A DNA stretch of 64,000 nt from Mycobacterium sp. DL (GCF_039729195.1 NZ_CP155796.1:3968001-4032000); one strand, 5' to 3'. Positions 42,225 to 51,696 are shown, numbered from the stretch's first letter. A program made the numbers and translations. The notes: generated by a model not told the origin, from the letters alone.

Positions 42225-43026
42225 GTGAGTCGACGATGGCCGGTTCGCGAACTTGCCGCGCCGCCGACCGGTAGCGGATTGAAGCCAGTTATCGGCGATC
42301 AGGGATTGCCTCTCGTTGGCCTTCGCCCGGAACTTACCGGCGGCACGCTCGGGGCAGAATGGTGATTTACTCGCCGCGCTATGTGAGGCGCGCGCCAGGA
42401 CGGCGAACGCTTCACTGATGCGGACAGCATAAATCAAATGATCTTTCTGATGATGGCCGCTCATGACACGTCAACGATCACCACTGCCGCTGTGGCGTAC
42501 TTCTTGGCGAAGAATCCTGAATGGCAGGATCGACTTCGTGCTGAGTCTGACCGTCTAGGCGACGATCTGTCGGACATTGAGGACCTGGAGGGGCTTACGG
42601 CGATGGACTTGGTCATCAAGGAGTCGCTCAGACTAGTTGCACCGGTACCGTTGGTTATGCGTAAGACGGTGACCGACACCCTAATTGATGGCTACTACGT
42701 CCCCTCCGGAGTGCTCGTCGTCATCACGCCTGCGGTCAACCACTTTGCGCCCACAGTGTCGACCGAGCCGGACCGGTTTGACCCAACGCGACTCGAGCCG
42801 CCACGGCGCGAGGATCAGGCCCACCGCTTCGCCTGGCTTCCGTTCGGAGGAGGCGCGCACAAGCGCATCGGGATGCACTTCGGCACCTTGGAGGTGAAGG
42901 CAATACTGCACGAGATGCTGCGGGAATTCACCTGGAGTCTGGATGACGGCTACCGCGTTCGGTGGGACAATACGTCCCTGCCTGTTCCCTGTCGACGGCC
43001 TACCTATTACGTTGTGTCGCCGATGA
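42225..43026 (+). pseudogene. Cytochrome P450 pseudogene (CYP136-like), internally deleted, frameshifted, haem Cys lost
   Basis: A GTG at 42225 opens a P450 N-terminus (ELAAPPTGSGLKPVIGDQG). The next part of a P450 is missing, and the sequence resumes at about 42310 with GQNGDLLAALCEARA. After one more frameshift it continues FTDADSINQMIFLMMAAHDTST (I-helix, split here), the KESLR ExxR motif, and the haem loop FGGGAHKRIGMHF, where Arg replaces the invariant Cys. A last frameshift near 42991 leads to VDGLPITLCRR and a stop. It cannot bind haem normally, so it is non-functional. Confidence 0.85.
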
Positions 43027-43189
43027 TATCTAGGTCATTCCACGAGACTTTTGAGTGCTTAGCCGAGCACATCGCCCTTACAGGGCGCCGGCGGAATCGA
43101 CGCAGTCCTCCAAGTGGCCTCGGAGATCCTCAACAAACCCCGGCGAACCGTAGTCGGCAAACCTACGCAAACTGCCGGAAAGGATGGTC

Positions 43190-43990
43190 ATGCTAGAACC
43201 ATCAACAGCCGTCGTCACAGGAGCAGGTCGAGGGATTGGTCTGGAGATCGCGAGACAACTCGCCGCTGCCGGTCACAAGGTTTTGCTCACGGATGTGGAT
43301 GGCGACGCAGCGGAGCGCGCTGCCACCGAGGTCGGCGGTGGCGCTTGGAGCGCCACGCACGACGTACGAGATCCGTCGGGTCATCGGGAAGTCGCTGCTC
43401 AGGCTTTAGCCGCTGGCCCTCTGGCGGTGTGGGTAAACAACGCTGGGATCCTACTCGCGGGTAACAGCTGGAGTCACAGCGATGCCGAGATTGCGTCGAT
43501 CCTCGATGTCAATGTACGAGGTGTCGTTGCCGGCTCACACGCGGCAGTTGTCGCTATGGGCGCGGGTGGGGGCGCGATCCTCAACATCGCGTCCCTCTCG
43601 GCTCTGGCGCCCATCCCTGGATTAGCGATGTACGCAGCAACCAAAGCGGCCGTATTGTCGTTCACCACATCGCTGCAGGGCGACCTTGACCATGCGGGAT
43701 TGCCAATCCACGCACGGGCGCTATGCCCTGACGTGGTAAGTACGAAAATGGTCACCGACCGGGTTGCCGACCCTGGGGCGGCGCTTCTGTTCGCCGGACC
43801 GCGTCCAATGGATGCTGCGGCCGTGGCCCGCGCGGGACTCGAGTTGCTGGAGAGTCGCCAGATATTCCGGGTAGTTCCTCGGTGGCGTGGCGTAGTTGCG
43901 CGCACTAGCGATGCTGCGCCGTCGCTTGGATTGAAAGCTTTCGCGTTGATGCGCGGCGTCGGTGAGCGGCGCCAACGCAATCATCGTTGA
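43190..43990 (+). CDS. Short-chain dehydrogenase/reductase
   Basis: 266 residues from ATG 43190 with GGAAAGG upstream (an ATG at 43184 is the alternative). The TGAGRGIGLEIARQLAAAG loop, NNAGILLAG, catalytic Ser in NIASLSAL and YAATK are intact. The C-terminal GVVARTSDAAPSLGLKAF resembles SDRs linked to acyl-lipid or steroid metabolism. Single transcription unit between the P450 pseudogene and a TetR gene; substrate unknown. Confidence 0.88.
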   Translation: MLEPSTAVVTGAGRGIGLEIARQLAAAGHKVLLTDVDGDAAERAATEVGGGAWSATHDVRDPSGHREVAAQALAAGPLAVWVNNAGILLAGNSWSHSDAEIASILDVNVRGVVAGSHAAVVAMGAGGGAILNIASLSALAPIPGLAMYAATKAAVLSFTTSLQGDLDHAGLPIHARALCPDVVSTKMVTDRVADPGAALLFAGPRPMDAAAVARAGLELLESRQIFRVVPRWRGVVARTSDAAPSLGLKAFALMRGVGERRQRNHR

Positions 43991-44043
43991 TGGCGGTGTC
44001 GAAGACGGAGGGTTTAGCGTGGGGAGGCTCGAATTGTACCTGG

Positions 44044-44721
44044 TCAGGTTTTCGGTTCGCAGAGTGGTAAGTGGGGATCAAGCTGGAATCCCAGTTCCTG
44101 CAGCCTGTCATTGATTATCAACCAGGTTTGCCGTGTCAACCGAATGACGAGTTCGTCACGAGTGGAGTCGCGATGGTCCAGCCACCATAGGACCGAAGCG
44201 TCCATCAAGCCCATGATGGCGGCGACATTGCGGTCTGCCGCCTCTGAGTCCTCGCCGTAGCGAGGAAAGTAACGGGCACCCGCGACGGCGAGTTCAGAGG
44301 CGAATGCGCTGCTGCCGGGCGCGGTCTTCTCGGTGCTGCGCCGATAGTGTCGGTTCACCAGGAACCGATAGAGGTTGGGGTGTTCGTCAGCCCACATGAC
44401 GTGCTGAGTGACCGGCGCGCGTATCACGTCTAGCGGCGATCCCTGGACATCCAGAGTTAGGCGAATCTTCGCAGTGAGTTCGCGGTGGACGTGACGAGCC
44501 ACGGCAAGATCGAGTTCTTCTTTACTTGCGAAGTGGCGGTAGAAGTGTGTGCGTCCCAAACCGGCCTTGTCTGCGATTTGGCCCGTGAGTGCGTGGGGCC
44601 CGTTCTCTTCGATTGCGCTGAGCGCCGCTTCGATGATCTGTTCACGACGTAGTTCACGGCCCGGCAACCTACTGGCCGCGCGGCGTACCGCTGTGGTGTC
44701 CACCCAGTGCTGTCGCTCCAC
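44044..44721 (-). CDS. TetR-family regulator of the divergent FadE gene
   Basis: 225 residues from GTG 44721; the frame continues upstream to 44841, but that leader would cover the operator palindromes. HTH: REQIIEAALSAIEENGPHALTGQIADKAGLGRTHFYRHF in two helices. Two matching palindromes GGTAC-N5-GTACC lie between it and the acyl-CoA dehydrogenase at 44865, so this is very likely its local repressor, responding to an acyl-CoA or fatty acid. Confidence 0.88.
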   Translation of the reverse strand: MERQHWVDTTAVRRAASRLPGRELRREQIIEAALSAIEENGPHALTGQIADKAGLGRTHFYRHFASKEELDLAVARHVHRELTAKIRLTLDVQGSPLDVIRAPVTQHVMWADEHPNLYRFLVNRHYRRSTEKTAPGSSAFASELAVAGARYFPRYGEDSEAADRNVAAIMGLMDASVLWWLDHRDSTRDELVIRLTRQTWLIINDRLQELGFQLDPHLPLCEPKT

Positions 44722-44757
44722 GATGTCACCGTAACGCCCCGCGCTCTGGAAAGTTCT

Positions 44758-44803
44758 GGGTACGTGTTGTACCCGGCGTGCGATTCGTGGTACACCATGT
44801 ACC
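44758..44803. promoter_or_regulatory. Tandem TetR operators GGTAC-N5-GTACC
   Basis: Two palindromes: 44758-44774 (GGGTAC-GTGTT-GTACCC) and 44789-44803 (GGTACA-CCA-TGTACC), both reducible to GGTAC-N5-GTACC, 30 bases apart centre to centre (about three helical turns). They sit in the divergent promoter of TetR and FadE. Confidence 0.75.
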
Positions 44804-44864
44804 CACAGGCGAAGCGAGACCATTGCGGGATCGGTGCGCAAGCAAACACAGTGAGGACTTTGTA

Positions 44865-46010
44865 ATGGCAGCCAACCGCTCTAGCTGGATGGACGACGAC
44901 CTCGACGCACTGCGGGATTTGGCACGTACGTTCTGTGAGAAGGAGGTCGCGCCGCACAGTGCCCGCTTCATCGAGCAGCACCACGTGGATCGGGACCTGT
45001 GGACCCGGGCGGGTGATCTTGGGTTGCTGTGCATGTCAATCCCCGAGCAGTACGGCGGAGGTGGGGGAACGTTCGCTCACGAAGCAGTCTTGATTGAGGA
45101 ACAGGCCCGCATCGGCGATTCGGCATGGGGCGCGCCGCTTCATAGTGGAATCGTCGCCCACTACCTGCTCGAGTACGGCACCGATGAGCAGAAGGAACGC
45201 TTTCTTCCCAGACTGGCAACTGGTGAGATGGTTGGCGCGATTGCGATGACGGAGCCGGGCACTGGCTCCGATCTCCAATCTGTCACGACCAAGGCATCGC
45301 GCGTTGGAGACGAATACGTTGTCAACGGTTCCAAAACGTTCATCACCAACGGCGCTCAGGCCGACCTCATCATCGTCGTTGCGAAGACCGACCCCAGTGC
45401 CGGAGCGAACGGAATCTCGTTGGTTTTGGTCGAAGGCGATCGACCGGGCTTTCGGCGGGGTCGGGTGTTGGACAAGGTCGGTCAGCGCGGACAGGACACC
45501 TCCGAGCTCTATTTCGAAGATGTGCACATTCCGGTTGAGAACCTCCTGGGTACGACTGAAGGCCAGGGGTTCATTCAGTTGATGCAGCAACTTCCCCAAG
45601 AGCGATTGATCCTTGCGCTTGGTGCAGTGACAGTACTAGAAACAGCGCTCGAGTTCACTGTGGAATACACCAAAGATCGGCATGCCTTCGGCAAGCCCGT
45701 CTTCGCCTTCCAAAACACCAAGTTCAAGCTCGCCGAGGTCGCCACCGACGCCCACATCAGCCGCGTTTTCATCGACGACTGCGTCGCCCGCCATCTGCGC
45801 GGTGAACTCGACATCCCCACCGTCGCGATGGCGAAATGGTGGACTACTGAGCGTGCGATGGTCGCCCTTGATGACTGCTTGCAGCTCCACGGCGGCTACG
45901 GCTATATGACCGAGTATCCCATCGGCAGGATGTGGGCCGATGCTCGCGTTCAGAAGATCTACGGTGGGACAAACGAGATTATGAAGGAGATCATTGCTCG
46001 GTCGCTTTAG
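44865..46010 (+). CDS. Acyl-CoA dehydrogenase (FadE)
   Basis: 381 residues from ATG 44865 (the frame upstream overlaps the operators). FAD motifs AMTEPGTGSDLQSV and VNGSKTFITNG; C-terminus QLHGGYGYMTEYPIGRMWADARVQ with YGGTNEIMKEIIARSL. This is the long/very-long-chain or branched-chain acyl-CoA dehydrogenase type common in mycobacteria. It is transcribed alone, under the divergent TetR. Confidence 0.92.
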   Translation: MAANRSSWMDDDLDALRDLARTFCEKEVAPHSARFIEQHHVDRDLWTRAGDLGLLCMSIPEQYGGGGGTFAHEAVLIEEQARIGDSAWGAPLHSGIVAHYLLEYGTDEQKERFLPRLATGEMVGAIAMTEPGTGSDLQSVTTKASRVGDEYVVNGSKTFITNGAQADLIIVVAKTDPSAGANGISLVLVEGDRPGFRRGRVLDKVGQRGQDTSELYFEDVHIPVENLLGTTEGQGFIQLMQQLPQERLILALGAVTVLETALEFTVEYTKDRHAFGKPVFAFQNTKFKLAEVATDAHISRVFIDDCVARHLRGELDIPTVAMAKWWTTERAMVALDDCLQLHGGYGYMTEYPIGRMWADARVQKIYGGTNEIMKEIIARSL

Positions 46011-46136
46011 ATCGAATTCGACCGCTAGATTGGTTACGAGGGGCCGCGATAGCGAGGTGGCGTTCGCTTATCAAGTCGGTGGTGACTGTTCATTAGGCGG
46101 TCACTGTTCACTAGGCGGATACCCGGCGAGCTCGCT

Positions 46137-46870
46137 TCAAACGGGGGCCTTACTCGGCCGGCCTGGGCGCGCCGCGCCCGAGACAGGTTGACCTTGCTGC
46201 TGACGCCCTTCAGACGATATGCGCCGGCGGACGACCACCGGAGGCCTGCGTCGTCGACGATCACCCGCGTGGAGTCCCACCAACACTGCGCCTGGCCGCG
46301 CCGCCGCGCTCACTCGGCTGGCCAGGTTCACGGGGTTGCCGAACCAGTCGCCCGCGCGCGAGACCGCTGACCCGGACGCCACGCCAATCCTCAAGGAAGG
46401 CAGGTCATTTGCTGACGCGCTGTCGATCAGGTCCAGCATCGTCGTCACCAGCGGCGTCGGTCGTGATGAGACCAGCATGACCGCGCCCCGAGGGTTTCAC
46501 GAATCTCAACCGGTGGGTTGGCAGCCTCGCGCGCAGCAGTCGCGAGTCGATTCGCGAGCCTCTCCAAATCGTCGGGCTGAAGCTTTCAACATGTTCAGCG
46601 CGCGAAGCCACGCATCATCTCCGTGGCCTGCCCGATGCCTTCCGTGAGGGCCCGCAATATGGCGACTGTTTCGTCTGGATTCCGGTTTCCGTGCTCAGCT
46701 CGCGCAGAGAGACGTACCGTCCCTCATCACCCAGTACGCGGCTTGTAGGAAGAAGGAGAGGGGTTGGGGCCACCAGTCGGCTTTGATCAATCGTGAAGCC
46801 CTGGGCATGCAGCCAGGCAATTAGATGAGTCCTTTCCTGGCGGCTGTCGCCCTCAAGACCGTCGTGCAGA
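46137..46870 (-). pseudogene. Adenylate cyclase pseudogene (Rv2212-like), deleted and frameshifted
   Basis: Read on the minus strand from about 46870, coding pieces of a class III adenylate cyclase with the mycobacterial N-terminal regulatory domain appear in changing frames: LIAWLHAQGFTIDQ and SRVLGDEGRYVSLREL, then ILRALTEGIGQATEMMRGF. After a deletion come [60 protein letters not shown] and finally [15 protein letters not shown]. The cyclase metal-binding entry is missing. It is a decayed gene and not expressed as an enzyme. Confidence 0.8.
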
Positions 46871-46918
46871 CATACTGAGCGAGGTCGTCTTCGTGTGTTG
46901 CTGACACCCTGGACCTGC

Positions 46919-47581
46919 TTAGTGCTGCGGCGTACCGGGACGCGGACAGGATGGTTCAGTGTTCACGCCGCGCACCTGGTGACTCGACGCGGGGACGCCG
47001 AGCACGGCGTGACCCATCGCAACGAGCAGCGCAGAGGTCTGTTCGGGAGCCAGGCCAGTGCCGCGGTAGTGCAAGATCGATTGAATGGCTCCGATCGCTC
47101 CATGAACCATCGCCCGAAGTTCAATCTCATCGACCGCGGGCCGCAATTCTCCGACGAGGTGTACCCACTCTTCTAGATAGAGTCGCTGCTTTCGGCGCAA
47201 CCGGCTCTGGTGCTGATCCGACAGATTGTGCACTTCGCGGTAATACACCATTGCCAGCTCGCGTTGATCCATTACCAAGGCGACTTGGTCTGACACCAGC
47301 AGGGTCAGCGCCTCCGCCTCGTCGCGGGACTGCTCGACGATCGCCGTCGCACGCTTAAGGAGTTTGTCCACCACTCGCTCGAAGAGGGCCGCCAGTAGAT
47401 CGCTCTTACTGTTGAAATGGCGATAGATGGCCGGCCCGACAACCCCTGATGCAACGCCGATGTCGGCCATGGAGACAGCGTGGTAGCCCCGCTCGGCAAT
47501 CAACTCGGTGGCAGAGGCGAGAATCCGTTCCCGACGTTCGCCGCCGACCCGGGTACGTCCGGCAACGACCACCTTGTTCAC
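46919..47581 (-). CDS. TetR-family regulator
   Basis: 220 residues from GTG 47581. HTH: RRERILASATELIAERGYHAVSMADIGVASGVVGPAIYRHF across two helices, then a normal ligand domain with SMAD-like sequence and a flexible C-terminal tail. It is similar in layout to mycobacterial regulators linked to acyl-CoA dehydrogenase and AtuA operons. The AtuA operon lies on the same strand upstream; a direct target cannot be proved from the sequence. Confidence 0.88.
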   Translation of the reverse strand: MNKVVVAGRTRVGGERRERILASATELIAERGYHAVSMADIGVASGVVGPAIYRHFNSKSDLLAALFERVVDKLLKRATAIVEQSRDEAEALTLLVSDQVALVMDQRELAMVYYREVHNLSDQHQSRLRRKQRLYLEEWVHLVGELRPAVDEIELRAMVHGAIGAIQSILHYRGTGLAPEQTSALLVAMGHAVLGVPASSHQVRGVNTEPSCPRPGTPQH

Positions 47582-47994
47582 TACTACCTTCCTTCGCTCG
47601 CAACCAGGGCTCGCGCAGCACTGCAGCGCCGGGAGCTACACTACGAACGTTAACACCTGCTCACAATCCCAGGTTGAGTTGAAATGTAGACGCCCAGTGG
47701 CAGGTGGCTGGCGCCTGCGCGTGTGATCCCCATTCGTGGATGTGCCCGCTCATTGGCCAAGATCGGCAACCGCGTGGGCAGATCGCTGCGCCCTCTTTGG
47801 ATGTCCAGTTCGGCAAGGAACTGGACAAAGCCATCTCTCCGTCTGCCGGACGCTGTTGGCGTCATCCGATCGTCATCACATCGTTCGGCAACACGGCTTT
47901 GGCAAAGGGGCTACGTCAAGCAGCAGGCAGAGGACGGCGACTTGATTGGCGATACGTCGACAGAGTGGCCCGGCTACTCCAAATTCGGGATTTG
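47582..47994. other. Intergenic region without a recognised gene
   Basis: No gene or RNA recognised. A 71-codon minus-strand frame near 47650-47865 (FLAELDIQRGRSDLPTRLP) looks slightly coding-like and might be a gene remnant, but has no homologue that I recognise and no ribosome site. Confidence 0.4.
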
Positions 47995-49731
47995 TCAGGT
48001 CGCGCCGACAAGGGATTGCGGTATGTCCACGATGCGGGAGCGCAGGTACTCGCACAAGCCCTTCGCCTGGGCATCCGGCCGGGTCGAGGATGCCACGCCT
48101 TCCCCCAGCAGCCCGTGCACCACAACGTTGAGCGCACGCAGGTTGGGCAGCTCGAATCGCTCTATGCGCAGCTGCGCAGCCTCCGGGCCGAGCAGCCCGC
48201 GCAGTCGCTCGACGGTTAAGTGCTCGCGCACCCAGGCATAGCCGGCGTCGTCGCGGGCCCAGAGACCAATATTGGCGTTGCCGCCCTTGTCGCCGGACCG
48301 CGCGCCCAGAACCGCGCCCAGCGGCGCGCGGCATGTCGGCTCGGTCGGCGGCGCGGCTGCCGCGCTGCCCCGGACCTTCGCGGCCGGCACGCTACCGGTC
48401 GGCGGATCGGCGATCCTCCGGCGCTCACCGTTGGGCAGCACCACGACCTGCGTCACGCTCGACCGGGGCACGGTCGCTGGGCGATACACGCCGAACACTG
48501 ACTCCGACGTGGGTGGCGTGGTGGTGTGGAAGCCGGCATACCCGGCCAGAGCGATCTCCATGATTGCGCTCGAGAACGCCCGGCCGACCTTGCGCGGGTC
48601 GGTGTCCTTGACCGTGATCCGCAAGTGCGCGCACGCCTGGTCGTTGGTGGGGGCGTCCGGTGTGTCGAAACGCAGAAACCGGACGTCGACCTCGGCGAAG
48701 GATCCCCGGCCGCCGAGGATGTCGAACAGCTGCTGCTGCGCGAACGCGGCTTTCGCCTCCAGGTCCAAGCCGGTGAGCACCATCGTCATGGTGTTCCGGT
48801 AGCCCCCGACCTCGTTCAGCGCCACCTTGAGCGTCTCCGGTGGCGGGCTGCCGGTGACACCCGTGATCGCCACCCGGTGCTCGGCCTGCTGGGCCAGCGA
48901 GATCGTGTCGAAGTGAGTCACCACGTCGGGCCCCAGATAGGCCGGCTCGGCGATCTCGTAGAGCAGCTGGGAGGTGACCGTACCGACCGACACCAGCCCC
49001 CCGGTGTCGGCGTGCTTGGTGATCACCGACGAGCCGTCGGCCGCCACCTCCGCGATCGGGAAGCCCGGGTAGCGACGGTCGGTGATCTCGTCGAGGAAGG
49101 CGTAGTTGCCGCCCGTGGCCTGTGGTCCGCATTCGATGACGTGGCCGGCCACGACGGCACCGGCGAGCCGGTCCCAGTCGGTGCGCTCCCACCCGTGCCA
49201 CCAGGCGGCCGGGCCGACGACCAGCGAGGCGTCTGTCACCCGTCCGGTGACGACGACGTCGGCGCCCGCACCCAGCGCTTCGGCGATACCCCAACCCCCG
49301 AGGTAGGCGTTGGCCGAGACCGGCTTGACCTCACCGACCGCAGGGGTGATCGCGGAGAGGTTCCCGCGCAAGTCGTCACCTTCGATGTGGGCGATCCGGA
49401 CGGTGATACCGAGCCGGTCCGCAAGCTCGCGCAATCTGACGGCCAGCCCGGCCGGGTTGAGCCCACCGGCGTTGGCCACGATCTTGATACCGCGGTCGGA
49501 ACAGGTGCCCAACACCTGCTCCATCTGGGTCAGGAACGTGCGCGCGTAACCGCCCGCCGGATCCTTCGCCTGGGCCTTCGCCAGGATGAGCATCGTCAGT
49601 TCAGCGAGGTAGTCCCCGCACAGCACGTCGATGCTCTGCTCGCCCGTCCCGCCCTCGACCATCTCCCGCGCCGCGGCGATCCGGTCGCCGTAGAAGCCCG
49701 AGCAATTTCCGATGCGTACCGGGTCCCTCAC
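47995..49731 (-). CDS. AtuA-family protein (acyclic terpene utilisation, DUF1446)
   Basis: 578 residues from GTG 49731, overlapping the previous stop as GTGA; the same frame is open up to 50484 but that part is the shadow of the neighbour. N-terminal motif IGNCSGFYGDR, ANAGGLNPAGLA, GGWGIAEALGAGADVVVTGR and ATGGNYAFLDEI mark the AtuA/DUF1446 domain; the last 110 residues (GARSGDKGGNANIGLWAR) are the small AtuA C-terminal domain. AtuA proteins accompany geranyl-CoA/citronellol-type degradation, but the molecular activity is not established. The downstream genes of the pathway may include the carboxylase operon at 25559-32095. Confidence 0.9.
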   Translation of the reverse strand: MRDPVRIGNCSGFYGDRIAAAREMVEGGTGEQSIDVLCGDYLAELTMLILAKAQAKDPAGGYARTFLTQMEQVLGTCSDRGIKIVANAGGLNPAGLAVRLRELADRLGITVRIAHIEGDDLRGNLSAITPAVGEVKPVSANAYLGGWGIAEALGAGADVVVTGRVTDASLVVGPAAWWHGWERTDWDRLAGAVVAGHVIECGPQATGGNYAFLDEITDRRYPGFPIAEVAADGSSVITKHADTGGLVSVGTVTSQLLYEIAEPAYLGPDVVTHFDTISLAQQAEHRVAITGVTGSPPPETLKVALNEVGGYRNTMTMVLTGLDLEAKAAFAQQQLFDILGGRGSFAEVDVRFLRFDTPDAPTNDQACAHLRITVKDTDPRKVGRAFSSAIMEIALAGYAGFHTTTPPTSESVFGVYRPATVPRSSVTQVVVLPNGERRRIADPPTGSVPAAKVRGSAAAAPPTEPTCRAPLGAVLGARSGDKGGNANIGLWARDDAGYAWVREHLTVERLRGLLGPEAAQLRIERFELPNLRALNVVVHGLLGEGVASSTRPDAQAKGLCEYLRSRIVDIPQSLVGAT

Positions 49732-50540
49732 GACACACCTCCGTCGAACTGTCCTGCGGTGCGCCCGCCACCGGGAGGTCCGGCGAAGGCCTGCGCGATG
49801 GAGAGCCACTGGTCGGCGAGCGGACCGGTGACGTGCAGTGCGGTGTCGTCGCGATGCCTGCGCTGGGTGACGAGCAGGCAGAAGTCGTGCGCAGTGCCGG
49901 TGACCCGGTTGGGCACGCCGTCGGGGCCCCAGGTCCACAGCGTGCCCCCCGGTGCGGTGAGCTCGACACGGACGGGTTCCTCGGGCACCTCCAGGCCGTT
50001 GGCCATGTAGCTGAACGCCCGCGCTCCCACGCCGATGTGGGCGACGTGGCGCAACCGGGCCGAGGGCACACGGGTCACTCCCAGCGCGTCGGCGATGTCC
50101 TGACCGTGCGCCCAGGTCTCCATGATCCGCGCGGTCAGCGAGGAAGCCGCGCTCATGGGGAGGCCGAACCACGGCACCCGCATCGAGGGGTCGATCGCTG
50201 CGAAGGCAGCGACGAGGGCGCGGCGCGCGCCGTCGAACCAGGACAGCAGCTCCGCTGTCGGCATCGGCCGGTAGCGCTCGGCGATGGTGTCCGGGGAGAT
50301 CCGGCCGTCGGCGAGCATGGGCAGCACCTCGGCCGTGAACCCTTCGGGGTCGGTGGCTGAGCGCACCGCGGCGTCGTCGAAGAACGCAAGATGGCTGATC
50401 TGATCGCGGACCGCCCAGCCTGCCGCGGGGGTGGGCGCGTCCCACCCGGCTTGCCCCTCGGGCAGCTCGGCGATCAGTGACCACAGCTCGGCCGTTTCCG
50501 CCCCGATGTCGGTGATCAAGGACTCCATCGGCACGGCCAC
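49728..50540 (-). CDS. DinB-like/mycothiol-transferase-fold protein (TIGR03084 type)
   Basis: 270 residues from GTG 50540. The DinB four-helix layout with metal ligands is visible: QISHLAFFDDAAV (His) and METWAHGQDIADALG (His, Asp). Many actinobacterial members use mycothiol or act as metal-dependent isomerases; which applies here is unknown. It overlaps AtuA by GTGA and follows the enoyl-CoA hydratase by 2 bases, so the three genes form one operon. Confidence 0.85.
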   Translation of the reverse strand: MAVPMESLITDIGAETAELWSLIAELPEGQAGWDAPTPAAGWAVRDQISHLAFFDDAAVRSATDPEGFTAEVLPMLADGRISPDTIAERYRPMPTAELLSWFDGARRALVAAFAAIDPSMRVPWFGLPMSAASSLTARIMETWAHGQDIADALGVTRVPSARLRHVAHIGVGARAFSYMANGLEVPEEPVRVELTAPGGTLWTWGPDGVPNRVTGTAHDFCLLVTQRRHRDDTALHVTGPLADQWLSIAQAFAGPPGGGRTAGQFDGGVS

Positions 50541-50542
50541 GT

Positions 50543-51310
50543 CTAACGTCCCTTCCAAACCGGTGTGCGCTTCTCGCGGAACGCGGCGGGACCCTCTAGC
50601 GCGTCGGCGCTGAGGTACACCGGCTCCCATATCTGGTCGGCGTGGGCGTAGGCCTCCGTCAGGTGGTGCGCTGCGGAGAGGTATACGGTCTTTTTTGCCG
50701 CGAGTACGGACAGCGGTGCGTTGGAAGCGATCCGCAGGGCGATCTCCTGAACTCGTACCCGCAGCTCCGCTGCGGGCACGACCTCGTTCACCATGCCTAC
50801 CTCGCGGGCGCGCTCGGCAGTGATCGGGTCGCCGGTCATCAAAATCTGCAGCGCAATCCGCGGCGGCAGCAGCCACGACAGCGGGACAGCCCATGGCGAG
50901 CCGCGGCCTACCTTGACCTCGCTGACCGCGAACCTGGCGTGCTCGGCTGCGATGACGAGGTCGCACTGCTGGGCCAGTAGGAATCCGCCGGCGAAGGCGA
51001 CGCCGTTCACCGCGGCGATGGTCGGCTTGGCGACCTGGATGTTGCGCCCGAATTGCGGCGCGAAGTCTGGCGGCGGAACCGTGAGCGCCGTCTCCGCCAT
51101 CTCTTTAAGGTCCCCTCCGGCGCAGAACGCCTTATCGCCTGCCCCGGTCAGCACCAGAACCTTGGCGGAGTCGTCGGCGTTGAAGCGGTGAACGCTGTGG
51201 AACAGTCCCTGCCGGACCGCCCCGTTGAGCGCGTTCCGTGCCTCGGGGCGATTGATCGTCAACCAGGCCACCCCGTCGACGACCTCGTAGGTGATCGCTT
51301 CCTCGCTCAT
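50543..51310 (-). CDS. Enoyl-CoA hydratase/isomerase family protein
   Basis: 255 residues from ATG 51310 with an AGGACGGGG site. Crotonase features: INRPEARNALNGAV, GAGDKAFCAGGDLKEM (oxyanion loop), AVNGVAFAGGFLLAQQCDLVIAA and SEVKVGRGSPWAVP. The two usual catalytic Glu positions are not both obvious, so hydratase versus isomerase is open. It is first in the operon with the DinB-like and AtuA genes, and corresponds in role to AtuE. Confidence 0.9.
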   Translation of the reverse strand: MSEEAITYEVVDGVAWLTINRPEARNALNGAVRQGLFHSVHRFNADDSAKVLVLTGAGDKAFCAGGDLKEMAETALTVPPPDFAPQFGRNIQVAKPTIAAVNGVAFAGGFLLAQQCDLVIAAEHARFAVSEVKVGRGSPWAVPLSWLLPPRIALQILMTGDPITAERAREVGMVNEVVPAAELRVRVQEIALRIASNAPLSVLAAKKTVYLSAAHHLTEAYAHADQIWEPVYLSADALEGPAAFREKRTPVWKGR

Positions 51311-51696
51311 CAATCCCCGTCCTGATCGGCACCCGCCCTCCCGATGTGAGGGCTCGTTCACTCGCAGTACGTTACCCGGCAGAATGTCGCGAGGACCAGT
51401 TGGTGAGCGAACGCGTTGCGTCCGGCGGCGCAACCCGACCGGCGTGGCCAGCTCCGTAAATGTTGGGTTCGCCACCTCGTCGGCCGCATTCGGTTCGAGC
51501 GATTGACGAGATCGGATCCCAAGGCCGCAACACGGGGTTGCATTCGTACGTCAAGTCCTCGGCAAGAATGTGGCCCTCTTCGGCCTTTTGGGATTGGCAC
51601 GCCGGAGGTGCTCCTTGCCACCGTTTCACCCTTGGCTCCCAGAAACAATCGGTGCCAAATGCTGTGAACGCATGCGTCGCCGCGGGGAACCGCTCG
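51311..51696. other. Intergenic region without a recognised gene
   Basis: Short open frames on both strands lack recognisable homology and ribosome sites. No RNA gene seen. Confidence 0.4.

Noticed and set aside
42000..42464. 160-codon minus ORF over the P450 pseudogene start
   Set aside because: The plus strand carries recognisable P450 pieces; the minus frame has no family resemblance.
49732..50484. 250-codon N-terminal extension of the AtuA frame
   Set aside because: It overlaps the DinB-like gene in another frame; the AtuA family start aligns with GTG 49731.
50541..50966. Upstream extension of the DinB-like gene
   Set aside because: Arg/Ala-rich shadow of the enoyl-CoA hydratase; the family start aligns at GTG 50540, with GGAAGGG upstream.
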